64,000 nt of DNA, from contig SMSO01000031.1 in assembly GCA_004764695.1 (NCBI GenBank), forward strand, positions 7,063,261-7,127,260, written 5' to 3'. The position numbers and the translations under genes were made by a program. Below, in pieces: positions 33,295 to 42,509 of this stretch; position 1 is the stretch's first letter, and each line of letters starts with the position of its first letter. The notes below the pieces were generated by a model. That model was not told the DNA's origin. It saw nothing but the letters and a program-made list of their open reading frames with translations, and made no database searches. Source of the stretch: Schizochytrium sp. TIO01. Lineage: Eukaryota; Sar; Bigyra; Thraustochytrida; Thraustochytriidae.

Positions 33295-35835
33295 TTAAAT
33301 GAGGACATCTTCTTCCGCATGGGCTAGGGAGAAGGGCACCCAAAGCGTCTGTTCTTCCTGAGTGAAAGTCACAGCAAGATGCTGGAGATGAGGGTTGGGG
33401 TCATTGATAGACGCACGATGCGCGACTGATATAACAATCTGCTCGCCAGGCGTGCCACGAAGACCCATTCGCACTCCACTATTTTGAACTGCCATCGAAG
33501 CAAAGCGGTATGCAGATACTGGAACAAACTTGGCTGCTTCACCAAGTACTGCAATTTGCGAGGCTTTACCATCGCCGAGCCAGGGAGCAGCATGAACTAA
33601 AGTAAAGTCGCTTGCCCCACCTTGGCGAACCATAAGTGGGTGGTTCGAGTCAAAAGTTCCCATAGTAGTGAAATTTTTAGGGCTGCCGTATCCAGTATAT
33701 GCCAAGTAATCACGATCAGGATCAACATCTACAGGAAGCATTTGTGGAGAGAGTTTAATATCTCTCTGGGAAAGGATTGCCATAACATGAACCCACTTCA
33801 GGCCTTGTACAGCTGTGTGAGTACTTGAGATCGCACAAATCTCGTGACCTTTCGTAGATAGAGTACTTCCCATATACATGTTCGGCGCAGCGCCGCCAAA
33901 CGCAGCCTCGATAAAACACTGATCAATTGATGTAAGAGGGCGCGAAGGTTGCAAGAGCCGCCCATCAGGCGTGCACATAAGGTCAATGATTTTCTTATCA
34001 GTATACCCCACCTTGTCACCTGTTTGTACAGGTCCAGTGCTGTAAATGGCTACAGCAGCAATCATCTCCGCATTTGGCTCCTCGGCATCTTCAACATAAG
34101 GATTGCCTGGTTGGACCTGTGAAGTCCAGAAGACGTCCTTGGCAGGGGCAAGATCAAGCGACCAAAGAAGCAATGATGTCGTTTGAATATAGTATAAGCA
34201 GTATGGAAAACGACACTCCTTCGTGTTGCCAGGATGGTAATCATCTCCTGCGCGGACCTGCGTTACAGCAGGCAGTTGCGTGCTATGCATCACCATGCGG
34301 GGCAGTGGCATGCAATACTGAATCGATACATTCCAAGCAAGTGCGGCGCGGCCCATCTGCTCAAGCCAATCATACCCGAGGTTCGGATCCTTCATTAAAT
34401 GTTCCGACATTCCCTCGAACTCATTGTACAGCCAGTCTTGTTCATATACGAACATGCCTTGCTTTGTCATATTCTTCATCAAGTCATTCCAGAAAGCTTG
34501 CTCTGTAGGTACCGAGAAGGCATCTTGAACGCGAAATTGATATTTCCCGCCGTTCTCCGCGCGGTAAACATTATCCGGGGACCAGTATCGATTATGCAGA
34601 AACAAAGGCCAGTTTGTCTTTTCCGAAAATGCAGCCAGTCCATGAGGGAAAACATCATCGCGGGCTTCCCATTCAGCAACACCACCGCCTTCGCCTCGTC
34701 TATACCACCATGAGTCAAGTTGGATATACCGATATGGAATTTTAGCATTTTGGGCATCTGCGTACACCTTGAACATTGTCTGTTCATAGTCAACGTCGTT
34801 TTCAGTCTTATAATAGTAATAAGCTCCGTTGTCTGTGATATAGCCCAAGTAAGACAGCGAAATATCTCGCTCCCGCGCAGCCTGACGTTCTTCATGGATA
34901 TCGTGATACCGTAAGATTGTATCGCCAAGTTGTTTACAGGCAAGTGTAACACTTTGCTTGGTAAATGTAAAGACTGTACGAAGTTCGTACCCGGCAGGCA
35001 CATGATCGATCGAGCCAAGTAGACCCATGGCGAAAATTTCCCCGTCACGAATGTTGAGAGCCTCCATGTTGGAGGACATGGACCGTGTGAGCGGAGCCAC
35101 TGCTAGGTTCCAGGTCATGTTTAGGTCGAAAAAGATCAACGGGCCTGCGCGCTCACCGCCAAGTTCGTGCGTTGCATATCCTAAAACACTTGCTGCACTC
35201 CGCTGCATAAATCGATCGTTGAAGGAAAGGTAGCCAATGTTAAGTTGTGTAAGGTAATCCACAAATTCAAGGGGTCTTTCTTTACGAATTTTTTCATAGT
35301 ATTCTGGAGCGATAGAAAGCCCTGGCCAGTGAGATGCTGCGTGGTTTGCACGCCCCACTGAGGTTCCATTCGCTCCTTGTGGCCAATGTTGAACAAACAC
35401 TAAGGTTTCTTCATCATCATACTGGAGAATGGCCGTCTCAAAAGTCCATTCCTGCTCATTTCCCCCAGTCTCAGACCATATGAACCTCGTTTCTTCAAAA
35501 TGACCAATTTTATCTGCGCCACTTGAGGTTGTCACATTAACAAGCTCGAGGTCTTTTCCAGCCTTTAGTGTTTTGCCATCCTTGGTCGTGCGGACAGGCA
35601 AACTAGAAAATGTTGCTTCTTGATCCTTCAATACACTTAGTGAAAAGTGCCCTTTCTTCGAGTCCACGGCCACAGAAAGTTTGGCCTCGACTGGGTTTTC
35701 TACCTGATCTGCGAGGCAGGGTCTAGAGGACGAGGAGCCCAGAGAGCCTGCAGGGCCCTCTGCCTGCACGCTTTGCAGCTGGAGCACGGCCAAGAGCACG
35801 CCGAACAAGAATCGCATGATTCTGTGCCGTGGCAC
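33295..35835 (-). CDS. Secreted glycoside hydrolase, GH36/raffinose-synthase-like
   Basis: An 846-residue single-exon protein. The start MPRHRIMRFLFGVLLAVLQL, with QSVQA before EG, is a clear signal peptide (about 1-25), so it is secreted or luminal. The catalytic part resembles clan GH-D: YIQLDSWWY (about 370-378) at the place of the IDDGW strand, then MFVYEQDWLYNEF with a candidate nucleophile Asp (about 467). VRAGDDYHPG (about 527-536) closely matches the VRASDDFYP acid/base block of plant raffinose synthases and GH36 alpha-galactosidases. A beta-rich N-terminal domain (25-300) fits the GH36 supersandwich. NGT, NVS and NFT sequons support passage through the ER. Probable activity is on alpha-galactosides or a related sugar; the precise substrate cannot be read from sequence. 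Confidence 0.65.
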   Translation of the reverse strand: MPRHRIMRFLFGVLLAVLQLQSVQAEGPAGSLGSSSSRPCLADQVENPVEAKLSVAVDSKKGHFSLSVLKDQEATFSSLPVRTTKDGKTLKAGKDLELVNVTTSSGADKIGHFEETRFIWSETGGNEQEWTFETAILQYDDEETLVFVQHWPQGANGTSVGRANHAASHWPGLSIAPEYYEKIRKERPLEFVDYLTQLNIGYLSFNDRFMQRSAASVLGYATHELGGERAGPLIFFDLNMTWNLAVAPLTRSMSSNMEALNIRDGEIFAMGLLGSIDHVPAGYELRTVFTFTKQSVTLACKQLGDTILRYHDIHEERQAARERDISLSYLGYITDNGAYYYYKTENDVDYEQTMFKVYADAQNAKIPYRYIQLDSWWYRRGEGGGVAEWEARDDVFPHGLAAFSEKTNWPLFLHNRYWSPDNVYRAENGGKYQFRVQDAFSVPTEQAFWNDLMKNMTKQGMFVYEQDWLYNEFEGMSEHLMKDPNLGYDWLEQMGRAALAWNVSIQYCMPLPRMVMHSTQLPAVTQVRAGDDYHPGNTKECRFPYCLYYIQTTSLLLWSLDLAPAKDVFWTSQVQPGNPYVEDAEEPNAEMIAAVAIYSTGPVQTGDKVGYTDKKIIDLMCTPDGRLLQPSRPLTSIDQCFIEAAFGGAAPNMYMGSTLSTKGHEICAISSTHTAVQGLKWVHVMAILSQRDIKLSPQMLPVDVDPDRDYLAYTGYGSPKNFTTMGTFDSNHPLMVRQGGASDFTLVHAAPWLGDGKASQIAVLGEAAKFVPVSAYRFASMAVQNSGVRMGLRGTPGEQIVISVAHRASINDPNPHLQHLAVTFTQEEQTLWVPFSLAHAEEDVLI

Positions 35836-36768
35836 GATTCCAGGTCTGTCCGCTTTTTCATCATTCAGCCATTTCTATCAAGTGAACCCAACGAATGGAA
35901 AAGATATTTATTCATTGTAAACGAAGAAGCAGAACAAAAAGAACAAAAAGAACAAAAGGAAACGAAACATTAGGGTATTCGTACTCACTACTAACATCTT
36001 TTAATTTAAAAGTATCTTATAAGGAAGCAAAATCTAGGAACTGGTATGTATGGTACGAGTACTAATAACCTGTTCATTAATTTATCTTCTTCTTGTTTGA
36101 CTCCATGATGAAGCTTGGATCTCCTTCAAGTTGAGTTTTCTTCTTCGAGTTTGTCCATGCTAGGATCTAAAAGTGACAAGCTCAAATTCGTTATGATAGC
36201 ATCACGATGGAGGGAACAAAGTGAAGTGCCGTGATGCTAAATTTGGTTCTCTCTGGGGCTTTCCAAAATCCGTTGAAACTACCCAAATACATCACATTGC
36301 TACTACCAACTATCTTGCCAAGGTCTTTTGATGTCCTAGATCAAAAAAGGAGATCAAGTTATTGGGACGCCATCGCTGTGCTTTGATTATTTAATTTAAG
36401 AACATAGAACGAACGCGGGCTTTCTTAAAATAGTGAACAAGCGATGACCGCACCCCCCCGAGATGCTCATGCCACATTACAAATTACACAAGAAGAACAG
36501 AAAAAGGTCAAGTTTGCAAAAAAAATTCATCAAATTTGGCGATTAGCGCAGGTATACATTACATCACCACCGTTTTACCACGCAGTAGCGAGGGAACCAC
36601 ACGATGAAATGCTGCTTCTTTACATAATGAAAAACAAAATGAGAAGCAAATCGTGGGTAGGGTGAGTAGGAAAAAATGTAAAGGAAAAGGAGCGAAGGCA
36701 GGCGGGGATCTATGTAGGATGGTTTTGTCTAAGATGTGCAATGTCAAGTCGGGCAGGGAGGTATCGGT
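35836..36768. other. Intergenic region
   Basis: Contains the promoter side of the glycosidase gene and the 3' side of exportin-2. There is an A-rich AGAACAAAA repeat at 35929-35965. No gene seen. Confidence 0.6.
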
Positions 36769-39702
36769 TTAAGCAATCCTAACACCAGCTTCTTGGCACA
36801 ATGTCTGAAAGACAGTTTCAAAGTTAGGCTTGTTGGCGAGAGCCTGCTTAATGAGCGGCATGAAGGTACCCGGTGCTGCCTGAGAAGCCTGCGCCAGGGT
36901 CTTGACAAAGAAGATCTTGGGGTTCTCGACCTCCTTAAATGAGTCACGTACCTCAGTCTGGCCATAAACAAGCTTGGAAAACGAAGATGCGTATCCAGTC
37001 TCGGTGATCTGCTCAAGCAGGTCCTCCTGAGAGTCAAGGTCAACGACAGGTGCAGGAGACTCGAGGATGTTAAGAATGGCGACAAAGGCGTTCGGCCACA
37101 CCGAACCAGCAAGGGGCGGTGTGCGAAGATCCTTGGACTCCGCAATAATACGGGTCAAAGAAATAGCGCATGCCTTGCGGTCAGTGACACTCTTGATGGC
37201 CGCAGAACTGGGGATCCACACCTGCGCAATGTAATCATTCAGACCAAAACCGCTCTGGCTAGCTTGCATGGCCTGCTGGACATCCTGCACACCATGTTTA
37301 CCCACAAGCACAGAGAAAAAGTTGGTCATGGAGAGGGCAAACTCCTTGGTGTTGATCTGCTGCAGGCGGGTGAAGTTAAGCTCCAAGATCTTGGGCAAGT
37401 AGTTACGGTATGCCTCAGGCGGGAGAAACTCCACAATACCAATGAGTAAACGGAAGGACATATCTGCGGTGGATTTTTGAGCCATCAACATCTGGTAAAT
37501 GCCAAGCAAGCCCTCGAGCTGTTTCGGGTTGGAGCCTACAGTTTCTGCCGCAGCCTTGCGCATGTATGCCTCGAGGAGGCGTACCAAGGCAGGGTGGTTA
37601 CCAGCATTTTTCCAGTTGTCCGGGTGAAGGAGCGGCTGAAACAGCGAAAGGTATCCTTGTGAGATTTGGCTCGGGCGCAGTTCGAGGAGCTGAGCAAGGA
37701 TCTGGAACACATAAGGAGTGAGCTCGCTAATCTCTTGTTGCAAGACAACCTGGAAAGGAGGCATGAGACGATTCTCAAACTCCTCAGCGAACTGAGCATT
37801 AATTGTGCATGCGCTACGGATAAGGGCGGCAATGGACTCAAAGAGGAAGTGAATAAACTTCGGGTTCTGCGGGTTCTGGCACACGCGGCCGAGTACCGTG
37901 TTCAACTTATCGAGTACACCATTCGTGGCCTGTGCGATTGTTGCAGGCTGTGCCTTGGTGATGATGCGCATGACAGCCTTGACAACGTACTCGTTCTCGA
38001 CTCCGCCTTCGTGAGACTCAAGAATGGCAAACAAGTTGGTCATAGCCGGTGCCAAGATCGGGTTCAGATCCTCAGAGGTGTACACAAAGCGCTTGCGGCC
38101 GTTAGGGCCAGGCTGCGGGTCACGGATCATAAAGATGCGGTCGAGAGCTTGTGCAGCGTATGTATGGACCACGAAGGAGCTGGCCTTGAGCAAGTTGGTG
38201 AGGCAAGGCAAAACCTGAAGGACCATGTCGCGGGGCATCTGATTTCTAAATGTGGTAAAAAACTTGATCACATCTGCCTTAACCACAGGCTGAGAGTCAA
38301 TGTTGCTCGAGGTGAGTTCGGGCAGGATGAGCTGCGTGAAGAACTCATTCACGTTCACGTTGGGGTTCACCTCGCTGACACCACCGACTAGAGAGTACCG
38401 GCGCACGGCCACGGCAAGCATAAGGGTGATAGCAGTGTCCATCTGGTACCAGTTTTGCGACGGGTTGGCGCGGTACTCGTTAACAAGAGCTGTGACGACA
38501 GTTTCGCAGAGCTTAGTGGTTTGCTCGTCGAATTGGCGGCACATAGCGCGTACAAGATCGCAAGCCATGCGACGACGAGTCTCGCTGTCGCTTCCTTCGA
38601 TATCGCGGCGAATGTATTCCATAGGGTTGTCCTCGAAGGTCTCGTAGTCGCTCTCACGGAGGCGAAGGTTGGGAACCACGATCTTCTCAATGATTTCTTG
38701 CAAAGTGCTGGGCTGTGCAAAAAGCTCCTTCTGACGTACGTTGCCAATGAGCTTCGCAAGGAACTCCAGGGCCATGGTGACGAGGCCGTCGTAACGAGCA
38801 AGCGTCGGTGTCTTGTTGAGGAGGTTCCAGGTTGTGATTGCGAAGTCCTTGATGTGCGGCTGAAATTCCTCCTCATACTTGGATAGGTAGAGGGAGAGGT
38901 TCTTAATGATGGCCTCCTGGACAAGCTCGATCTTACCCGGCTGGTCTTCGTCATCGCTCTCCAGAATATTGTTCTCGTACACCAGGAGCTTGTGAAACTC
39001 GGTCATCCACTCTGCGATGTGCTCCTCAAAGTACTCAGGAAGATCCTGCCAGTTGAGCGAGTAAAAGATTCGGGTCAAAAGGCGAACTGCTGTAAAGACA
39101 TTGGATAGAACCTCCTGGTTATTGGCATTGGCCTCGATCATGCTCGTGCACTGCTTAAAGAAGACCAGCAGAGGTGCCTGAAACTGCTCCAGACAGTACT
39201 TAAGCTTGAGAAAGAGATCGTCAGAGGCCTGTTCGTCACGGAACATCTTGAAGAGGGTGTTTGCAGTCTCAAGCAGACCCACGATGACAGTGAAGTCCTG
39301 CGTAGATCCGAGCTTCTGCGTGAGATCAGGGAGAAGGGATTGCCACTTGTTAGGGAAGTCGCTCTTGCCGATGATGCGGATTGCTTCTCCGAGCTGCACC
39401 TGGACCTGACGGTTAACCTGGCACATGAGAGTCAACAGGTTAGCCTTGATCTGCTCGCGTTCTTCATTTGAGAGAATGTTGTTCGGGTCCTCGACCCAGA
39501 ACTTCTTCACAAGGTTCTTGAAGTATACAGAGCCTGCCTGTTGGATGCCAGGTGTTGCATTCTGGGCCTCGAGGAGTCCGAGAAGCTGCACTGCAAATCC
39601 GGACTGCGAGGTCATTTGGTCCAGGGTCTTTTCTGCTGCCCGCCGCGTTTCTGCGACAGGGCTGAGCGTGTTGCTCAGAAGCGTTGCCACATCGTTGGAC
39701 AT
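36769..39702 (-). CDS. CSE1: Exportin-2 (CSE1/CAS), importin-alpha re-exporter
   Basis: A 977-residue single-exon karyopherin; human CSE1L has 971 and yeast Cse1 960. It returns importin-alpha to the cytoplasm in complex with RanGTP. The N-terminal importin-beta-like region (AETRRAAEKTLDQMTSQSGF, then SVYFKNLVKKFW) matches the IBN_N domain. The CSE1 core is clear from DLPEYFEEHIAEWMTEFHKLL and ESDDEDQPGKIELVQEAI, corresponding to DLPEFFEDNMETWM and TDDEEEAG in the human protein, then YEEEFQPHIKDFAITTWNLL. HEAT repeats continue to the end, including the CAS/CSE1 C-terminal part (FSKLVYGQTEVRDSFKEV). Codon use is GC-richer than the flanks. Its start faces the SLX1 gene across 1.46 kb. Confidence 0.96.
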   Translation of the reverse strand: MSNDVATLLSNTLSPVAETRRAAEKTLDQMTSQSGFAVQLLGLLEAQNATPGIQQAGSVYFKNLVKKFWVEDPNNILSNEEREQIKANLLTLMCQVNRQVQVQLGEAIRIIGKSDFPNKWQSLLPDLTQKLGSTQDFTVIVGLLETANTLFKMFRDEQASDDLFLKLKYCLEQFQAPLLVFFKQCTSMIEANANNQEVLSNVFTAVRLLTRIFYSLNWQDLPEYFEEHIAEWMTEFHKLLVYENNILESDDEDQPGKIELVQEAIIKNLSLYLSKYEEEFQPHIKDFAITTWNLLNKTPTLARYDGLVTMALEFLAKLIGNVRQKELFAQPSTLQEIIEKIVVPNLRLRESDYETFEDNPMEYIRRDIEGSDSETRRRMACDLVRAMCRQFDEQTTKLCETVVTALVNEYRANPSQNWYQMDTAITLMLAVAVRRYSLVGGVSEVNPNVNVNEFFTQLILPELTSSNIDSQPVVKADVIKFFTTFRNQMPRDMVLQVLPCLTNLLKASSFVVHTYAAQALDRIFMIRDPQPGPNGRKRFVYTSEDLNPILAPAMTNLFAILESHEGGVENEYVVKAVMRIITKAQPATIAQATNGVLDKLNTVLGRVCQNPQNPKFIHFLFESIAALIRSACTINAQFAEEFENRLMPPFQVVLQQEISELTPYVFQILAQLLELRPSQISQGYLSLFQPLLHPDNWKNAGNHPALVRLLEAYMRKAAAETVGSNPKQLEGLLGIYQMLMAQKSTADMSFRLLIGIVEFLPPEAYRNYLPKILELNFTRLQQINTKEFALSMTNFFSVLVGKHGVQDVQQAMQASQSGFGLNDYIAQVWIPSSAAIKSVTDRKACAISLTRIIAESKDLRTPPLAGSVWPNAFVAILNILESPAPVVDLDSQEDLLEQITETGYASSFSKLVYGQTEVRDSFKEVENPKIFFVKTLAQASQAAPGTFMPLIKQALANKPNFETVFQTLCQEAGVRIA

Positions 39703-40020
39703 TGTGCTTGCTGGTGTCTTTTTTTAATATTGGATCCCCGCTAGTGTTCTTGAGTCAACTCGCGTTGCCGCTTCTTGCGAAGTGGATCGATCGATTTCTG
39801 TTCTTAGTTCGTCCGATGGAATCGACGGAGCAATCGAAAGATCGATCAACGTTGCGGTTCGCGAAAACCTCGAGTGCAAACGGGACCCCGTGGCAACTCC
39901 AAGTCAACGACGCCTCAACACGAGCACTCACGAAGGAGCGCCAAACACGTCACGCGCTTTCGCACGCCCGGACACAAGTTGATATATATGGATTTGCAGG
40001 AGCTGTTGCACGTCTCTCCT

Positions 40021-40092
40021 CATTCATCCATCCTTTCATTCATTCTTTCATTCATTCTTTCATTTAATCACCCATTCAATCACTCATTCTTT
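40021..40092. repeat. (CATTCATTCTTT)n imperfect repeat
   Basis: About five imperfect units of CATTCATTCTTT and TTCA. A second pure (TTCA)n run follows at 40171-40193. Confidence 0.85.
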
Positions 40093-40218
40093 CTCTTCTC
40101 TCTCTTTCGCGATCATTATTAGAAAGAAACAGTTATCCCTTCTTCTCCTTTCTTTTTCGTATCTTTGGGATTCATTCATTCATTCATTCATTCTTCCTGC
40201 CGCTATACTCGACTGTAC

Positions 40219-40295
40219 CGCAAGTGAAGCAAACCCGCCTCTAAACTGCGTTATACCCCTATACTCCACTTGCGCGCCTATACTTCACTTGCGCG
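40219..40295. repeat. Direct and inverted repeats around ACTTGCGCG
   Basis: CGCAAGTGAAG (40219-40229) is the exact inverse of CTTCACTTGCG (40283-40293). The latter is inside the second of two tandem 19-mers, CCTATACTCCACTTGCGCG and CCTATACTTCACTTGCGCG (40258-40295). Confidence 0.8.
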
Positions 40296-40395
40296 CCCCC
40301 AAGCTGAGGCTCCGGAACGCCTTTTCGCGCTTTGAAATTGCAATCGAAGTCTGTCTGAGAGAGAGACGCTTAGATGGTTATGCGCCCGTTTCACG

Positions 40396-40432
40396 CAATC
40401 AATCAATCAATCAAACAAACAAACAAACAAAC
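40396..40432. repeat. (AATC)n then (AAAC)n
   Basis: About four AATC units are followed by five AAAC units. Confidence 0.88.
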
Positions 40433-40635
40433 CACAATCGCTCACTCTGCAATCGCAACGGGTGGAGCCTGAGCAAGCCACTCTAGTGGCGGAGGCTGAC
40501 TAAGCTTTCCCCAAGCTAGCTAGCTAGCCAGCGAGTCAGCAAAAGCAAATGAAAACGAATGAATGAATGAGTGAATTGAGTGCGCCATATTTATTCTATT
40601 GGCTGCAGAAGGCGCCTAACGGCGAGTGGGACTCT

Positions 40636-40649
40636 TACCGTTAACGGTA
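40636..40649. repeat. 14-bp perfect palindrome
   Basis: TACCGTTAACGGTA is self-complementary and lies 525 bases before the SLX1 start. It could be a dimeric protein-binding site; this is speculative. Confidence 0.6.
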
Positions 40650-41160
40650 GCCGATCCCCTAGATGGGCAGGTACCACGATTGTCCTTCGAGGCCATAAAG
40701 AACACCTTTGGAACGAAAAGAACGGGCGCCTGAGAAGACAGTGAAATGAGGAGACGAAGAAATCGCCAAATCTGAAACGAAGTCAGGCAGACAGGTCCCG
40801 GGGCGATGCGAGCGGAGAGAGAGCCCTCGGGGAGCTTTGGGCGTCTTGAGCTGGGCTCTGCGACTCGTTGTTGCCAGGCGCTCTCCTGGAATGCCTCTGT
40901 TGATGGGCTTGCGATTGAGAGGTTGAGAACTAACTAATGCCTGCCGAGGCTGCTGCGGATATTCGTTGGGTATTTTCCAACGGAATTGGAAAGTGCTCTC
41001 AAGTCAAAGCCACGTTGTACAGAGAGGATTCGTCGATCTCAAACGCTTCGCAGAACCGGAACTCGGTCAGAAACTCCGCCGCATCTTCCGTCGCTGCTGC
41101 CGCCGCAGCCGCCATTGGTGCGGACGGGGCGAGGAGACACTGCGGTGCTTGCTGACTGTG

Positions 41161-42060
41161 ATGCACTGCTGCTACCTGCTTACGCCGGAATTTGATCGCG
41201 CCGGGACTCGCACATACATTGGGTACACAGTAGATCCTGGTCGCCGCATCCGTCAACACAATGGCGAGCTTACACTCGGGGCGAAGCGAACGCGCTGGCA
41301 CCGCCCTTGGAGGTTCGTGTGTGTGGTGATGGGCCTCCCGTCACGGTTCTCAGGGCTCAGCTTGGAGTGGGCGTGGCAAAACCCACTCAAGGGCCGTCAC
41401 ACCAAGACGCAGATGGCACCATTCGCATCGGTGCGTGGCATGGGCCCTCGATATGGAGTGCGGCGCAAGCTGCTTGAGCTTAAACTTATGCTCTCAAGTT
41501 GCAAGCCTTTCTCGGAGATGCCACTACATGTGTGTTTTCAGCGACGTGAGGAGTGGCTTTTCTTTGAGCAAATCGACAAAGTCCCAGCGGTTCCGCGCCA
41601 TGTTGTTGTTGAGGCGCGTGAAATCGTTGAAGTTTTCAAGGATCTCAAGGCATCAATTGGTGCGCAGACTATTACTACAGCAAGTTTGTCTTCGCAAAGC
41701 TCACTACGGGCCTCCTCTGTCTCGAATTTGCAAGCATGCAACTCCAGTTCTACGAGTTTCGAAAAGAACAATGAAAACTGCCAAGTGGCCATCATTGTTT
41801 GTGCATTGTGCGAAGGGAACTTCACTCATGGAAGGCCGGCGATGCTACATCAGTCTTGTGGACTTGTGGCACATCCAGTGTGTCTCGCCAGGGAGTTCCT
41901 TTTTGAGGATCGGGAGAGATTGAAGCCGCTGACGGGGAATTGCCCTTTGTGTGAGGAGGAGCTGGGATGGGCAGAGATGGTGCGGCAGTCAGTCATTGTT
42001 AAAGTCCAGGAAACCGCAGGCGAGGAAACTGCCGCTGATGTTGCCGACTTAGCTTCATAA
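41161..42060 (+). CDS. SLX1: SLX1 structure-specific endonuclease subunit (GIY-YIG + RING-like)
   Basis: Catalytic subunit of the SLX1-SLX4 nuclease, which cuts branched DNA such as flaps and Holliday junctions in the nucleus. The GIY-YIG domain starts at once: MHCCYLL, TYIGYTVDPGRRIRQHNG (YIG at 19-21, catalytic Arg at 28/29), and LSLEWAWQ with the metal-binding Glu at about 69. The GPRYGVRRKLLELKLML stretch follows, as in the family. The C-terminal zinc-binding RING-like module is visible: CALCEGNF, then C and H in SCGLVAHPVC, and CPLCEEELGW. I chose the ATG at 41161 (299 residues; human SLX1 has 275) because YLL begins a few residues after it, as in homologs. The frame stays open to an ATG at 40966, which would add 65 unusual Arg/Cys-rich residues. 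Confidence 0.93.
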   Translation: MHCCYLLTPEFDRAGTRTYIGYTVDPGRRIRQHNGELTLGAKRTRWHRPWRFVCVVMGLPSRFSGLSLEWAWQNPLKGRHTKTQMAPFASVRGMGPRYGVRRKLLELKLMLSSCKPFSEMPLHVCFQRREEWLFFEQIDKVPAVPRHVVVEAREIVEVFKDLKASIGAQTITTASLSSQSSLRASSVSNLQACNSSSTSFEKNNENCQVAIIVCALCEGNFTHGRPAMLHQSCGLVAHPVCLAREFLFEDRERLKPLTGNCPLCEEELGWAEMVRQSVIVKVQETAGEETAADVADLAS

Positions 42061-42509
42061 AAAGGATTTGGTGTGCTTGTTCGTCCGGTCTTTTGTGTTT
42101 CCTTCTATTTAATATGATGCTACCGGTTTATAGATACACCATCATCAACATTTTTGCAAAGTAAATGAGGTGCGTGGGGAGCGCTGCTTCGTTATCAAAG
42201 AGCTATACAACTTGGAATCAAATCAAATGGACGCGTCAGGCAGTGTCTATATTTAAAGGTAACCCCGAAGTCAATAGGAGGAGACAACAAGGATGTAAAT
42301 TACTATGGTCGGTGTTATCCTGATTGCAACTCTCAACTAGGTTATTTTTGGTAAAAATACTGTCATTTTACATGTTTTGTGATTTTAAAATGAGAGCGGG
42401 AAAGCGGATGGAAACAGATATTTATGAATGGGTAAAGTCAATTATTTGCAGTATTCGTTATTGTTATTACAGTCTGAGCAAAGTGAGCGGAGAGTGCGAC
42501 AATTCGCAG
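42061..42509. other. Spacer between convergent SLX1 and acyltransferase genes
   Basis: AT-rich 3' flanks; nothing recognisable. Confidence 0.6.

Larger units (their letters stand above)
39703..41160. promoter_or_regulatory. Divergent intergenic region between exportin-2 and SLX1
   Basis: The two genes are transcribed away from each other. The spacer contains (TTCA)n repeats, a direct/inverted repeat cluster with TTGCGCG words (40219-40295), AATC/AAAC repeats and a 14-bp palindrome. The longer frames here are created by the repeats. Confidence 0.45.

Noticed and set aside
34479-35048. Minus-strand 189-codon frame
   Set aside because: Alternative frame inside the glycosidase gene; the other frame carries the signal peptide and GH36-like motifs.
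37666-38391. Plus-strand 241-codon frame
   Set aside because: Antisense shadow of exportin-2; no domain of its own.
39684-40122. Frames with (HSFI)n repeats upstream of exportin-2
   Set aside because: Produced by CATT repeats in the divergent promoter region.
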